Source: an uncultured Porphyromonas sp. | GTDB taxonomy: Bacteria > Bacteroidota > Bacteroidia > Bacteroidales > Porphyromonadaceae | Direction: 5' to 3' | DNA: 58,077 nt | Assembly (NCBI GenBank): GCA_900538385.1 | Contig: UWSO01000012.1 | Span: 1 to 58,077 of the forward strand | In this document: in pieces, positions 24,314 through 32,578 of the stretch | Numbering within the stretch: position 1 is the stretch's first letter | How the letters are laid out: each line of letters begins with the position of its first letter | Notes under the pieces: generated by a model | The model's database searches: none | The model's input: the letters and a program-made list of their open reading frames with translations, nothing else | What the model was told of the DNA's origin: nothing | Translations under genes and position numbers: made by a program

Positions 24314-25453
24314 ATGAAACTAAGCAAGCATAACTCCATCGGGCAGACGCTCCTACGTCCAGCATTCAAGCAGCGGATAGCCCTTGACCTGCATCGTGTC
24401 CTGCAGGCGGATAATGTGCGTCGGCACCCGATGACGACACTCTTCTGGGAGTGTACGCTACGTTGCAACCTGCACTGCGGACACTGCGGCAGCGACTGCC
24501 GTGTGGAGAGCGGTGTCGATGAATTGTCGGTCGCTGACTTTATCCATATTATTGACGGGCTGACGCCTCACGTCGATCCGAACAAGCTACTGGTCATCTT
24601 CACGGGTGGCGAGGCGCTCGTACGGCAAGACATTGAGGAGGCGGGGCTAGCCCTCTACCGTCGTGGCTACCCGTGGGGTATCGTGACCAATGGGATGCTC
24701 CTCGACGCGCAGCGCCTAGAGAGCTTGCGCCGTGCCGGGCTACACACAGCGACGGTGAGCCTAGATGGCTTTGCCGAGGCACACAACGCTCTGCGAGGGC
24801 ATCCACTTAGCTACGAACGAGCTTGGCGAGCTATCCAGCTACTCACGCAGGCCGAGGACTTGGTCTGGGATGTGGTGACTTGTGTCAATCCGATGAACTT
24901 TGACTCGCTCCCCGCCTTTCGCCAGCAACTGATTGATGCGGGTGTGAAGCGGTGGAGACTCTTCTCCATCTTCCCCGTGGGGCGTGCAGCAGAGAATAAG
25001 CAGCTCCAGCTCTCCGACAGTCAGTACTACCAGATGATGCAGTTTATCATCGAGACGAATGAGGCTGGAGAGATAGAGGCGCAGTATGGGTGTGAGGGCT
25101 ATCTGGGAGCCTTCGAGGGGCGCACGCGCAAGCAGTTTTACCAATGCCGTGCTGGCGTGAATATCGCCTCTATCCTATGCGATGGCTCTATCAGCGCCTG
25201 CCCGAGTATTCGCTTCGACCACAAGCAGGGCAACATCCATCACGACGACCTGTGGCAGGTGTGGGAGGAGCGCTTCGAGAGTTATCGTGATCGCTCGTGG
25301 GCTAAGACAGGTCCTTGTGCCGATTGTAAAAGCTGGAAGTACTGTCTGGGCAATGGTATGCACCTAAGAGACGATGAGGGCAAGCTCCTTGTCTGCCATC
25401 TCAAGCGTCTTGAAGCAGGTGCCGAGGCGCTGCATGCCTCTGAGGGTAAATGA
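24314..25453 (+). CDS. Radical SAM/SPASM enzyme of the rSAM/lipoprotein system
   Basis: 379 residues. The CxxxCxxC cluster motif is Cys51, Cys55, Cys58 (RCNLHCGHC). The radical SAM barrel follows, with FTGGEALVRQD and TVSLDGFAEAHNALRG. A C-terminal SPASM-type region carries CRAGVNIASILCDGSISACPS (~277-297) and CADCKSWKYC (~334-343) plus a last Cys in LVCHLKRL, enough ligands for extra Fe-S clusters. Such enzymes modify peptides (thioether, C-C or epimer formation). From memory it fits TIGR04133, the partner of the lipoprotein family just upstream. Its stop overlaps the queG start by four bases (ATGA). No product has been described to my knowledge. Confidence 0.88.
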   Translation: MKLSKHNSIGQTLLRPAFKQRIALDLHRVLQADNVRRHPMTTLFWECTLRCNLHCGHCGSDCRVESGVDELSVADFIHIIDGLTPHVDPNKLLVIFTGGEALVRQDIEEAGLALYRRGYPWGIVTNGMLLDAQRLESLRRAGLHTATVSLDGFAEAHNALRGHPLSYERAWRAIQLLTQAEDLVWDVVTCVNPMNFDSLPAFRQQLIDAGVKRWRLFSIFPVGRAAENKQLQLSDSQYYQMMQFIIETNEAGEIEAQYGCEGYLGAFEGRTRKQFYQCRAGVNIASILCDGSISACPSIRFDHKQGNIHHDDLWQVWEERFESYRDRSWAKTGPCADCKSWKYCLGNGMHLRDDEGKLLVCHLKRLEAGAEALHASEGK

Positions 25454-26406
25454 CCCAACAATCGCTGTCACCAACGGAGCTTATCGTTCGCTATGCACAC
25501 GATGAGCTGCGCTTGAGTGCTGTAGGCTTAGCCCCGGCCGAAGCGGTTCCACCAGAGGTGTGGCAGACTTATCAGCAGACCATCACGGGAGATGCTTACG
25601 CGGGCCTAGACTACCTACAGCGTTACGATGACGTCCGTGCGGATCCACGCAAGCTACTGCTCGATGCGAAGTCGATCATCGTCGTGGCGCAGAGCTATTA
25701 TCCACCCATCAAGCAACCGCTAGAGGCTCCCCAAGTGGCTTACTACGCATACGGACGTGACTACCACAAGGTGGTGCGCAAGAAGCTGGAGCGTCTCCTC
25801 GCGTTCATTCAGTCAGAGGTGGATCAGGGCGCCACGGGGCGTGTCTGCTGCGATACAGCTCCGCTACTGGAGCGCTACTGGATCATGCAGAGCGGGCTCG
25901 CCTATCAGGGTCGCTCGAAGATGATGATCATTCCTCGTCTGGGCACATTCTTTATCTATGGCTTCCTCGTTGTCTCCCTACCTTTGGAGTACGGTACGGT
26001 GAAAACTCGGAACTACTGCGGTCGCTGTCGGAGATGTATCGACCATTGTCCTGGAGGAGCTTTGCAGGCTGACGGCACCTTCCGAGCGGACCGCTGTCTG
26101 AGCTACTTGACGATCGAGCATCGGGGCGCATGGCCCGAAGGCGTTGCTGAGCATCTGGGCAATCGCCTCTTCGGCTGTGACGTCTGCCAAACTGTCTGTC
26201 CGCACAATGCGCACTGCACACCGCACGACGAACCAGACTTTATGATCCGCCCCGCCATTGCCCAGCTAACTTATGATCAACTGGCAAGCTTTACTCCCGA
26301 ACTCTACGAAACGCTAACGATAGGCTCCTCGATGCGACGATGCGCCTACGAAGACCTCCTCCGCAATGCCGAGGCGGTCTTAGCCAATCACACGACTATC
26401 CTATGA
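25450..26406 (+). CDS. queG: Epoxyqueuosine reductase QueG
   Basis: Reduces epoxyqueuosine to queuosine in tRNA using a cobalamin cofactor and two 4Fe-4S clusters. 318 residues, with CGRCRRCIDHCPGGAL (~190-205) and CDVCQTVCPHN (~240-250) as the cluster motifs and YYAYGRDYHKVVRKKL in the N-terminal B12-binding part. It begins inside the radical SAM stop and ends inside the transporter start (both ATGA overlaps), so the three are one translational unit. QueG needs B12, which links it loosely to the cbi genes in this window. Confidence 0.95.
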   Translation: MTQQSLSPTELIVRYAHDELRLSAVGLAPAEAVPPEVWQTYQQTITGDAYAGLDYLQRYDDVRADPRKLLLDAKSIIVVAQSYYPPIKQPLEAPQVAYYAYGRDYHKVVRKKLERLLAFIQSEVDQGATGRVCCDTAPLLERYWIMQSGLAYQGRSKMMIIPRLGTFFIYGFLVVSLPLEYGTVKTRNYCGRCRRCIDHCPGGALQADGTFRADRCLSYLTIEHRGAWPEGVAEHLGNRLFGCDVCQTVCPHNAHCTPHDEPDFMIRPAIAQLTYDQLASFTPELYETLTIGSSMRRCAYEDLLRNAEAVLANHTTIL

Positions 26407-27359
26407 CTAGACACTACAATATAGCAGACCTACGAGGGCGCTTCATGCGCCGACTCAAAGATTATGGTCTCCCCCTCTCCATACTGATCGGCATTGTGGG
26501 CTATCGCCCGCTCTCCACACTGAGCCCCGCCATCCCTTACATGCTGATGTTGATGCTCTTCTTTAGCTTTCTCAAGCTCACGCCTAGAGACTTGCGCATA
26601 CGACCGGTCCACTTTTACCTACAGCTCATACAGATCGTGCTAGCTGTGGGTGGCTATCTACTGGTGCGCTACTCGGGTATCTCCGAGAGTACGCTCCTCG
26701 CTGAAGGACTGATGATCTGCTTCTTCTGCCCCGCAGCCTCTGCGTCGCCCGTGGTCATCGGCTTCCTCGGGGGGAATGTTGCCCTAGGTACCACCTACGT
26801 CCTACTAACTAGTGTGGGGGTCATCGCATTAGCTCCACTCCTGCTGGGCTTCTTCGGCAGTGGAGCGATGGACTACGGAGCCACCTTTGTGCAGATTTTC
26901 TACCGTGTGCTGCCGGTCATCACGCTGCCCCTGCTCCTCGCTTGGGCTGTCCGCTATGGTGTCAAGCCCGTCTATCGGGTACTCACGAAGATCCCCTCAG
27001 CGAGCTTCTGGGTATGGCTCCTCTGTCTCTCTCTCATCATGGCCAATACAGTCCACTTCATCGCTGAGGAGCCACGGGAGATGATTCCGACGATGATCCT
27101 GCTAGGAGTCATGGGGCTGATTGCCTGCATCGTTCAGTTTGCCCTCGGCAAGTGGCTCAGCAAGCGAGTCCTCGGTGAGAGCATCACGCTCGGGCAGAGC
27201 TTAGGACAGAAAAACTCGACCATCGCCATCTGGCTGGCGCAGAGCTACCTCAACCCGCTCTCATCCGTTGCCATGGCCGCCTACTCTATCTGGCAAAACC
27301 TCCTCAACGCTTACCAAATACACCAAGCGACGAAGCGCTCGGGCAAAAAGCAGTCGTAG
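26403..27359 (+). CDS. BASS-family (bile acid:sodium symporter type) transporter
   Basis: 318 residues with eight to ten hydrophobic helices. FFCPAASASPVVIGFLGGN and GQSLGQKNSTIAIWLAQSYLNPL resemble the two crossover motifs of BASS transporters. I start it at the ATG at 26403, which overlaps the queG stop; the frame runs open to 26340, but that extension lies entirely in queG. Substrate unknown; other members move bile acids, pantothenate or organic anions with sodium. Last gene of the rSAM-queG unit. Confidence 0.8.
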   Translation: MTRHYNIADLRGRFMRRLKDYGLPLSILIGIVGYRPLSTLSPAIPYMLMLMLFFSFLKLTPRDLRIRPVHFYLQLIQIVLAVGGYLLVRYSGISESTLLAEGLMICFFCPAASASPVVIGFLGGNVALGTTYVLLTSVGVIALAPLLLGFFGSGAMDYGATFVQIFYRVLPVITLPLLLAWAVRYGVKPVYRVLTKIPSASFWVWLLCLSLIMANTVHFIAEEPREMIPTMILLGVMGLIACIVQFALGKWLSKRVLGESITLGQSLGQKNSTIAIWLAQSYLNPLSSVAMAAYSIWQNLLNAYQIHQATKRSGKKQS

Positions 27360-27437
27360 AGACGAGCTACAATCTGTGGGTGGAGACCCGCTCTATTTGC
27401 ACACCAAACCGTAGCCTGTCGGTATTGCTTATTTTGT

Positions 27438-27445
27438 TACCTTTG
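27438..27445 (+). promoter_or_regulatory. -7 element for pepD-fabD
   Basis: TACCTTTG, 95 bases before the pepD ATG. No well-placed TTG at -33. Confidence 0.5.
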
Positions 27446-27540
27446 TCCTCAGAGTAACGATGGTGCCGTGCACCACGTTGCGACACAACAAAACGTGCCT
27501 CTCCACTGGAAGACGCATCAAACCATAAAGAGAATAAGCT

Positions 27541-29001
27541 ATGATGAACAAAGCTGACTACCAAAAGCTCGCCCCCTCTGCCGTATGGGGCTATTTCTAT
27601 GATCTCACACAGATTCCCCGCCCCACAGGACACTGTCAGGCTGTGCGGGAGTATGTCGTTGCCGAGGGCAAGCGACTAGGACTAGAGACCCATGTAGATG
27701 AGGTGGGCAACGTATTGATCCGTAAGCCAGCCACACCAGGACTAGAGGATCGTCCCGTAGCTACCCTACAGGGACACCTAGATATGGTGCCTCAGAAGAA
27801 CTCTGACAAGGTGCACAACTTCGAGACCGATCCTATCCAAACGATGCAAGACGGCGACTGGATCACGGCCGATGGCACGACACTCGGTGCAGACAATGGT
27901 ATGGGAGTAGCACTCTCTCTTGCGATACTCGCTGATGATACGCTCAAGCATGGCCCCCTCGAGGCTCTCTTTACCATTGATGAAGAGGTCGGTATGGACG
28001 GCGCTAACGGGCTTAAGCCAGGCTTTAGCAAGGGTGACATACTCCTTAATATAGACTCCGAGGTAGAGGGTGACCTCTTCGTCGGTTGTGCTGGTGGTAT
28101 CGATGTCAACGTCTCTCTAGAGTATCAAGACAACCACGAGCCTGACGAGGACGAGATAGGCGTACGCCTTACGATCAAGGGTCTCAAGGGCGGACACAGC
28201 GGTGTGGACATACACCTCGGTCGTGCCAATGCCAACAAGCTCATGGCGCGTCTCCTCAAGGAGGCTGTCTCGCAGTGCGGCGCTCTAGTCGCTGAGATAG
28301 ACGGCGGTAACATGCGCAATGCGATACCTCGCGAGGCAGTCGCTCTGCTCTCTATCAAGGAGGACGACACCGAAGCGCTCTGGGAGCTGGTATCCGACTA
28401 CGAGGAGACCTTCAATAAGGAGTTCGCTGGGATAGAGAACCACATCACCGTCTCTCTAGAGCGTTGTGACCGTCCTAAGACGATCCTGCCCGACGAGATA
28501 CAGGACGCGCTGATCCATGCGTTGAATGCTTGTCAGAATGGAGTCATCTCGATGCTCTCAGAATTCCCCGACACGGTAGAGGCTTCGTCGAACCTAGCTC
28601 AGGTACAAGCTGGCGAGGGACATATCTCCGCCCGCTTCCTCGTCCGCTCCTCGAGTGACTCACGCAAGATGTGGGTCGCCTCTAGCATCGAAAGCTGCTT
28701 CCTACTGATGGACGCTCGCGTTGAGTTTGACGCACCTTATACAGGCTGGCAGCCCAATGCTGAGTCACACATCATGCAGGTAATGTGTCAGGCCGCCAAG
28801 GAGGTCTACGGCAAGGATCCCGCTGTCAAGGTGATGCACGCCGGTCTCGAGTGCGGTATCATACAGGGTGTCATGCCCGATATGGATATGATCTCCTTCG
28901 GGCCTGAGATCCAGCACCCACACTCACCAGATGAGCGTGTGAGCATCTCCTCCGTAGAGCGCAGCTACCGCATGCTGGTCCGGGCTTTGGAACTAATCTA
29001 A
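27541..29001 (+). CDS. pepD: Aminoacyl-histidine dipeptidase (M20C, PepD)
   Basis: Zinc dipeptidase of broad specificity (Xaa-His and others), cytoplasmic. 486 residues, the normal length. Metal and catalytic motifs: LQGHLDMVPQKN, GTTLGADNGMGVA, TIDEEVGMDGANGL, and the C-terminal HAGLECGI and FGPEIQHPHSPDERV. A lid domain sits between (~205-380). Two start codons follow each other (27541 and 27544). fabD follows after 13 bases, so the two are likely cotranscribed although functionally unrelated. Confidence 0.96.
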   Translation: MMNKADYQKLAPSAVWGYFYDLTQIPRPTGHCQAVREYVVAEGKRLGLETHVDEVGNVLIRKPATPGLEDRPVATLQGHLDMVPQKNSDKVHNFETDPIQTMQDGDWITADGTTLGADNGMGVALSLAILADDTLKHGPLEALFTIDEEVGMDGANGLKPGFSKGDILLNIDSEVEGDLFVGCAGGIDVNVSLEYQDNHEPDEDEIGVRLTIKGLKGGHSGVDIHLGRANANKLMARLLKEAVSQCGALVAEIDGGNMRNAIPREAVALLSIKEDDTEALWELVSDYEETFNKEFAGIENHITVSLERCDRPKTILPDEIQDALIHALNACQNGVISMLSEFPDTVEASSNLAQVQAGEGHISARFLVRSSSDSRKMWVASSIESCFLLMDARVEFDAPYTGWQPNAESHIMQVMCQAAKEVYGKDPAVKVMHAGLECGIIQGVMPDMDMISFGPEIQHPHSPDERVSISSVERSYRMLVRALELI

Positions 29002-29014
29002 TCGATAATAACAG

Positions 29015-29905
29015 ATGAAAAAAGCTTTTGTATTCCCAGGTCAGGGCGCACAGTTCGTCGGTATGGGTCAAGAGATCTATACGAAGAGCGAAGCCGTACG
29101 CAAGCTCTTTGCCGAGGCGAACGAAGTGCTAGGCTTTGACCTGACCAAGACCATGTTTGAGGGTACCGAAGAGGATCTCAAGCAGACGAAGGTAACGCAG
29201 CCCGCTGTCTTCCTCCACTCTGTGGCGATGACCGTGGCGCTCGGAGATGCCTTCGCACCAGACATGGTCGCTGGGCACTCGCTAGGCGAGTTCTCGGCAC
29301 TGGTTGCTAGTCGCGCCTTGCCTTTTGCCGATGCACTGCGACTTGTCTCGGAGCGTGCGCTCGCTATGCAGGCTGCTTGCGAGGCACACCCCTCGACGAT
29401 GGCAGCAATCATTGGACTGCCAGACGACAAGATCGAGGAGATCTGCCGCGGCATCTCTGATCAGGTAGTGGTCCCTGCGAACTATAACTGCTCGGGCCAG
29501 GTAGTCATCTCTGGCACGATGGAGGGTATTGCTGAGGCTTGCGAGCAGCTCAAGGCTGCGGGGGCTAAGCGAGCACTACCGCTCAAGGTGGGCGGAGCCT
29601 TCCATTCACCGCTCATGCAGCCTGCCAAGGAGCGTCTGCAGCGTGCTATCGAGGCAACGACCTTTGCCACACCTATCTGCCCAATCTATCAGAATGTAGA
29701 CGCTCGTCCTCATACCGATGTGGAGGAGATCAAGGCTAATCTGATCGCTCAGCTCACGGCTCCCGTACGCTGGACGAAGAGTGTCGAGGCGATGGTTGCC
29801 GATGGTGCTACGCACTTCGTAGAGCTAGGACCAGGCAAAGTCTTAGCAGGTCTTATCGGTCGTATCGCAAGCGATGTGACCTGTGAGAGCTTGGCAACGA
29901 TCTAA
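29015..29905 (+). CDS. fabD: Malonyl-CoA:ACP transacylase FabD
   Basis: Loads malonyl units onto acyl carrier protein for fatty acid synthesis. 296 residues. FPGQGAQFVGMG at the N-terminus forms the oxyanion loop, and the nucleophile is Ser89 in AGHSLGEFSAL. GGAFHSPLM gives the catalytic His, and FVELGPGKVLAGL is near the end. Full length. Followed by a strong terminator. Confidence 0.97.
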   Translation: MKKAFVFPGQGAQFVGMGQEIYTKSEAVRKLFAEANEVLGFDLTKTMFEGTEEDLKQTKVTQPAVFLHSVAMTVALGDAFAPDMVAGHSLGEFSALVASRALPFADALRLVSERALAMQAACEAHPSTMAAIIGLPDDKIEEICRGISDQVVVPANYNCSGQVVISGTMEGIAEACEQLKAAGAKRALPLKVGGAFHSPLMQPAKERLQRAIEATTFATPICPIYQNVDARPHTDVEEIKANLIAQLTAPVRWTKSVEAMVADGATHFVELGPGKVLAGLIGRIASDVTCESLATI

Positions 29906-29928
29906 TGAATCTTTGCAAGAACTAAGGA

Positions 29929-29978
29929 GAGGACAAGTTCGGCTAGTCATCTAGTTGAGCTTGTCCTCTAGTTTTTAT
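29929..29978 (+). terminator. Rho-independent terminator of pepD-fabD
   Basis: GAGGACAAGTTC (29929-29940) pairs with GAGCTTGTCCTC (29957-29968) with one G-U pair, followed by TAGTTTTTATT. Confidence 0.88.
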
Positions 29979-30002
29979 TCAGACATCTAAGTAGATAGTA
30001 TT

Positions 30003-30482
30003 ATGAGCGATAAGGAGTTACTAATACCCTACACGCGGCTAGCCCGCTCGGAGTGGCCAGAGGTTTACGGACGTCTCGAGGAGGCTGCCGTAGAGGCTAC
30101 ACGCCGGTCGTATGCCCCGTACAGTCACTTTCACGTAGGGGCTGCAGCACAGCTGGAGGATGGCGAAATCGTGCTGGGGTGCAATCAGGAGAATGCCTCC
30201 TTCTCGCCCACGCTCTGTGCGGAGCGAACAGCGCTCTACGCCATCGGAGCGCACCACCCAGGAGCTGTCGTGGAGCGACTGATGATCGTTGCTGAGACGG
30301 AGGGCAAGCGTGTCGAGGCGATCTCCCCCTGCGGCGTGTGCCGACAGGTGATGATGGAGACGGTAAAGCGACAGGGCAAGCCCTTTGAAGTAATCCTCTG
30401 CGGACCTGACGAAGCTATCGTTATCAGCGACTGTCGGCTCCTCTTGCCCTTTGCCTTTGACGGTTCAGATATCCCTTCGTAG
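30003..30482 (+). CDS. cdd: Cytidine deaminase
   Basis: Deaminates cytidine and deoxycytidine in pyrimidine salvage. 159 residues. Zinc and catalytic residues are in CAERTALYAIG (Cys-Ala-Glu) and SPCGVCRQVM (two Cys). SYAPYSHFHVGAAAQLEDG and GCNQENASFSPTLCAE are typical of the homotetrameric type. It is followed, 46 bases on, by a cytidylate-kinase-like gene; both concern cytidine nucleotides or share a promoter by chance. Confidence 0.96.
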   Translation: MSDKELLIPYTRLARSEWPEVYGRLEEAAVEATRRSYAPYSHFHVGAAAQLEDGEIVLGCNQENASFSPTLCAERTALYAIGAHHPGAVVERLMIVAETEGKRVEAISPCGVCRQVMMETVKRQGKPFEVILCGPDEAIVISDCRLLLPFAFDGSDIPS

Positions 30483-30528
30483 CGCTGAGCTCACCCACCA
30501 TTTGTAGAGACCTATTTTCCATTAGTAT

Positions 30529-31167
30529 ATGGCTTATCGCATCATTACGATCAGTAGACAGTATGGCTGCGGGGCTCGCACCATAGGGCGCCAGCTCTCA
30601 GAGCAACTCGGCTTGACCTATTACGACAAGGAGCTCATCCGCATGATCGCCAAAGAGAGCGGCTACGCTGCCGACTATGTCGAGGAGCAGAGCGAGTACG
30701 CTTCAACTTCGGGGCTGGACTTCATGCCGATGTCGCACGGAGCGCTTTTCTCTGTTCCTATGACGGGACTCGTTGAGACGCCATCGGTGACCCGCTATCT
30801 CAACGACTTTATCCTCAAGATAGCTGAAGAGAGTCCCTGCGTCATCATCGGGCGCAGTGCTGACTACATCCTACGAGACCGAGACGACGTGCTCAACGTA
30901 TTCCTCTATGCCGATGTCGAGGCGCGTGTCAAGATGCTCCTACAGCGAGGTGACGAAGCGACGGAGGACGAAGCGCGCAAGCGCATTGACCACTCGGACC
31001 GCGCCCGCCGCAAGAACTATAAGCAGATGACCAATAGGGAGTGGGGCGAGTCGACCAACTACCACCTCTGCCTCAATACGGGAGCCTTCGGAGCGGTCTG
31101 CTGTACCGACATCATCGCGCACGCCTACCAGCTTCCCTGTGCTGGTGTGCCCATTGGCAAAAAGTAA
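30529..31167 (+). CDS. Cytidylate kinase-like family protein
   Basis: 212 residues. The P-loop region ITISRQYGCGARTIGRQLSE and the following YYDKELIRMIA match the cytidylate-kinase-like family (PF13189), which differs from canonical Cmk. RADYILRDR and RIDHSDRARRKNYKQMTNREWG form the lid and base-binding part. It probably phosphorylates a nucleotide or small molecule; the substrate is not proven for this family. The next gene begins 6 bases after the stop. Confidence 0.85.
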   Translation: MAYRIITISRQYGCGARTIGRQLSEQLGLTYYDKELIRMIAKESGYAADYVEEQSEYASTSGLDFMPMSHGALFSVPMTGLVETPSVTRYLNDFILKIAEESPCVIIGRSADYILRDRDDVLNVFLYADVEARVKMLLQRGDEATEDEARKRIDHSDRARRKNYKQMTNREWGESTNYHLCLNTGAFGAVCCTDIIAHAYQLPCAGVPIGKK

Positions 31168-31173
31168 CCCACT

Positions 31174-31599
31174 ATGCGACTGACGGACAATTGGTTCAAC
31201 GGCTTGGCCGAGAGCGAAGCTGGCCAGACGGCTCACCTTCATGTGCGTGATGAGCTGGAGGAGTTTCGCGCTACAGGCAAGTACCGCTTTGTGATCGAGA
31301 TCGCTTACCCCTTTGACGGCGAAGGCATAGAGCCCTCGGATACGGACACAGCGCAGATAGAGGCGGTGGACGAACTGCTACAGACCGCCATGGAGCGGGA
31401 CAAGATGGCGATCCTTGCAGCCTCTATCCTAGAGCCAGGGCGCAAAGTGTGGCTCTACGTGAGCCGCACGTACGACCCCTTCTTCGATCGTCTCGATGAG
31501 GTGCTGGCGGAGCTGCCCCTCCTGCCACTACAGTTTGAGGTAGTCCAAGACTCCGACTGGAGCTACTACCAGGAGCTACTGGACAAGCTACAACCGTAG
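31174..31599 (+). CDS. DUF695-like small protein
   Basis: 141 residues, acidic, soluble. The layout (WFNGLAESEAGQTAHLHVRD, a middle ILEPGRKVWLYVSRTYDPFF and a C-terminal VVQDSDWSYYQELLDKL) resembles DUF695 proteins, which often end in a similar D-x-x-W-x-Y-Y motif. No enzymatic motif is visible. It is coupled to the cytidylate-kinase-like gene and is the last gene before a repeat cluster. Function unknown. Confidence 0.72.
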   Translation: MRLTDNWFNGLAESEAGQTAHLHVRDELEEFRATGKYRFVIEIAYPFDGEGIEPSDTDTAQIEAVDELLQTAMERDKMAILAASILEPGRKVWLYVSRTYDPFFDRLDEVLAELPLLPLQFEVVQDSDWSYYQELLDKLQP

Positions 31600-31638
31600 C
31601 CTAACAAACCACCCATCATCCTCATTCGATAAACGGCT

Positions 31639-31731
31639 CCTCCGTTGGAACTGAAAAGTTCCTCCCTTGGAACCGAAAAGTTCCTCCGCTGGAACCGAAG
31701 AGTTCCTCCCTTGGAACTAAAAAGTTCCAAG
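31639..31731. repeat. Four 22-bp tandem units ending in a CTTGGAACT hairpin
   Basis: Four head-to-tail 22-base units (31639-31660, 31661-31682, 31683-31704, 31705-31726), each beginning CCTCC and ending in AGTT, with one to several changes between them. The last runs into AGTTCCAAG, giving a perfect 9-bp hairpin (31710-31718 with 31723-31731, loop AAAA). The identical hairpin in the opposite strand sense recurs at 38071-38092. Not CRISPR: there are no spacers. Confidence 0.85.
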
Positions 31732-31809
31732 AGGGGAACAAGTTTTGAAACTCGTATCTGCTAGGGCATCAGCACGATACAAGCGATCAAACTTTCCACA
31801 TCCACAAAT

Positions 31810-31858
31810 GCAAAAGGAGAGCCTCACGCTAGGTGAAGCTCTCCTTTGCTTTTCTTTG
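31810..31858. terminator. Bidirectional terminator between convergent operons
   Basis: GCAAAAGGAGAGC (31810-31822) pairs with GCTCTCCTTTGC (31838-31849) with one bulged A, followed on the plus strand by TTTTCTTT. An inner TCAC/GTGA stem extends it. On the minus strand the rluA-type transcript meets the same stem with a TTTTGCATTT tail. Confidence 0.85.
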
Positions 31859-31872
31859 GTCGGCTTGCTAGG

Positions 31873-32559
31873 TTACTTCGTATGGCTCAGCAAAGACCAG
31901 ATAGCGTCGTCCTCGGGGTACGGCGCGACGACCTCTATTGGCTCGTGCGAGACGGGGTGCTCGAAGCTTAAGATACGTGCATGGAGCGAGATACCACCGT
32001 CCTTGTTGCTCCGTGGAGCGCCATACTTGAGGTCTCCCTTGATCGGGTAGCCCATATGGCTCAGCTGCGTACGTATCTGATGATGCCGCCCCGTGTGTAG
32101 CGTCACGGCCAGCAGACTGTAGCGGTCACCCACGGCGAGACGCTCGTAGGTGAGCCAGGCGCGCTTAGCCTCAGCGTGAGGCTCCGTCACGACGTAGCTC
32201 TTGTTTTGCTTGCGATTGCGATAGAGCAGATCCTTAGCCTCGCCCGCTTTCTGGGGAAAAGCTCCACAGACCACAGCATGGTAGACTTTGTGGATTTCTC
32301 GTCGCTGAAACATAGCGTTGAGCCGTGCCAGAGCCTTCGAAGTCTTGGCAAAAAGCACCGCCCCCGACGTCGGTCTATCGATACGATGCGTGACCCCAAC
32401 GAATGCCCGCCCAGGCTTGTCGTACTTATCGATGAGATAGCGCTCGACAAGATCCGAGAGCGGTGTATCGCCCGTGCTGTCACCCTGTACGAGCATCCCC
32501 GCCGGCTTATTGACGATGAGGAGATGATTGTCCTCGTAGAGGATCTGTAGGTCAGGCAT
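31873..32559 (-). CDS. RluA-family pseudouridine synthase
   Basis: 228 residues. The catalytic Asp is in THRIDRPTSGAVLFAKTSKA, the RluA motif HRLD-x-x-TSG. The N-terminal YEDNHLLIVNKPAGML, HTGRHHQIRTQLSHMGYPI and LHARILSFEHPV are typical. There is no S4 domain. Isomerises uridine in rRNA or tRNA; the target site cannot be read from sequence. It follows fabG after 19 bases on the same strand. Confidence 0.92.
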   Translation of the reverse strand: MPDLQILYEDNHLLIVNKPAGMLVQGDSTGDTPLSDLVERYLIDKYDKPGRAFVGVTHRIDRPTSGAVLFAKTSKALARLNAMFQRREIHKVYHAVVCGAFPQKAGEAKDLLYRNRKQNKSYVVTEPHAEAKRAWLTYERLAVGDRYSLLAVTLHTGRHHQIRTQLSHMGYPIKGDLKYGAPRSNKDGGISLHARILSFEHPVSHEPIEVVAPYPEDDAIWSLLSHTK

Positions 32560-32578
32560 CGATCCGCTTACTAAGGCA

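Noticed and set aside
26340..26402. Longer N-terminus of the BASS transporter
   Set aside because: The extension is antisense-free but wholly inside queG and arginine/proline-rich; the ATGA overlap at 26403 is typical of coupled genes.
31745..32050. Open frame of 101 codons on the plus strand
   Set aside because: It covers the bidirectional terminator and lies antisense to the pseudouridine synthase gene.
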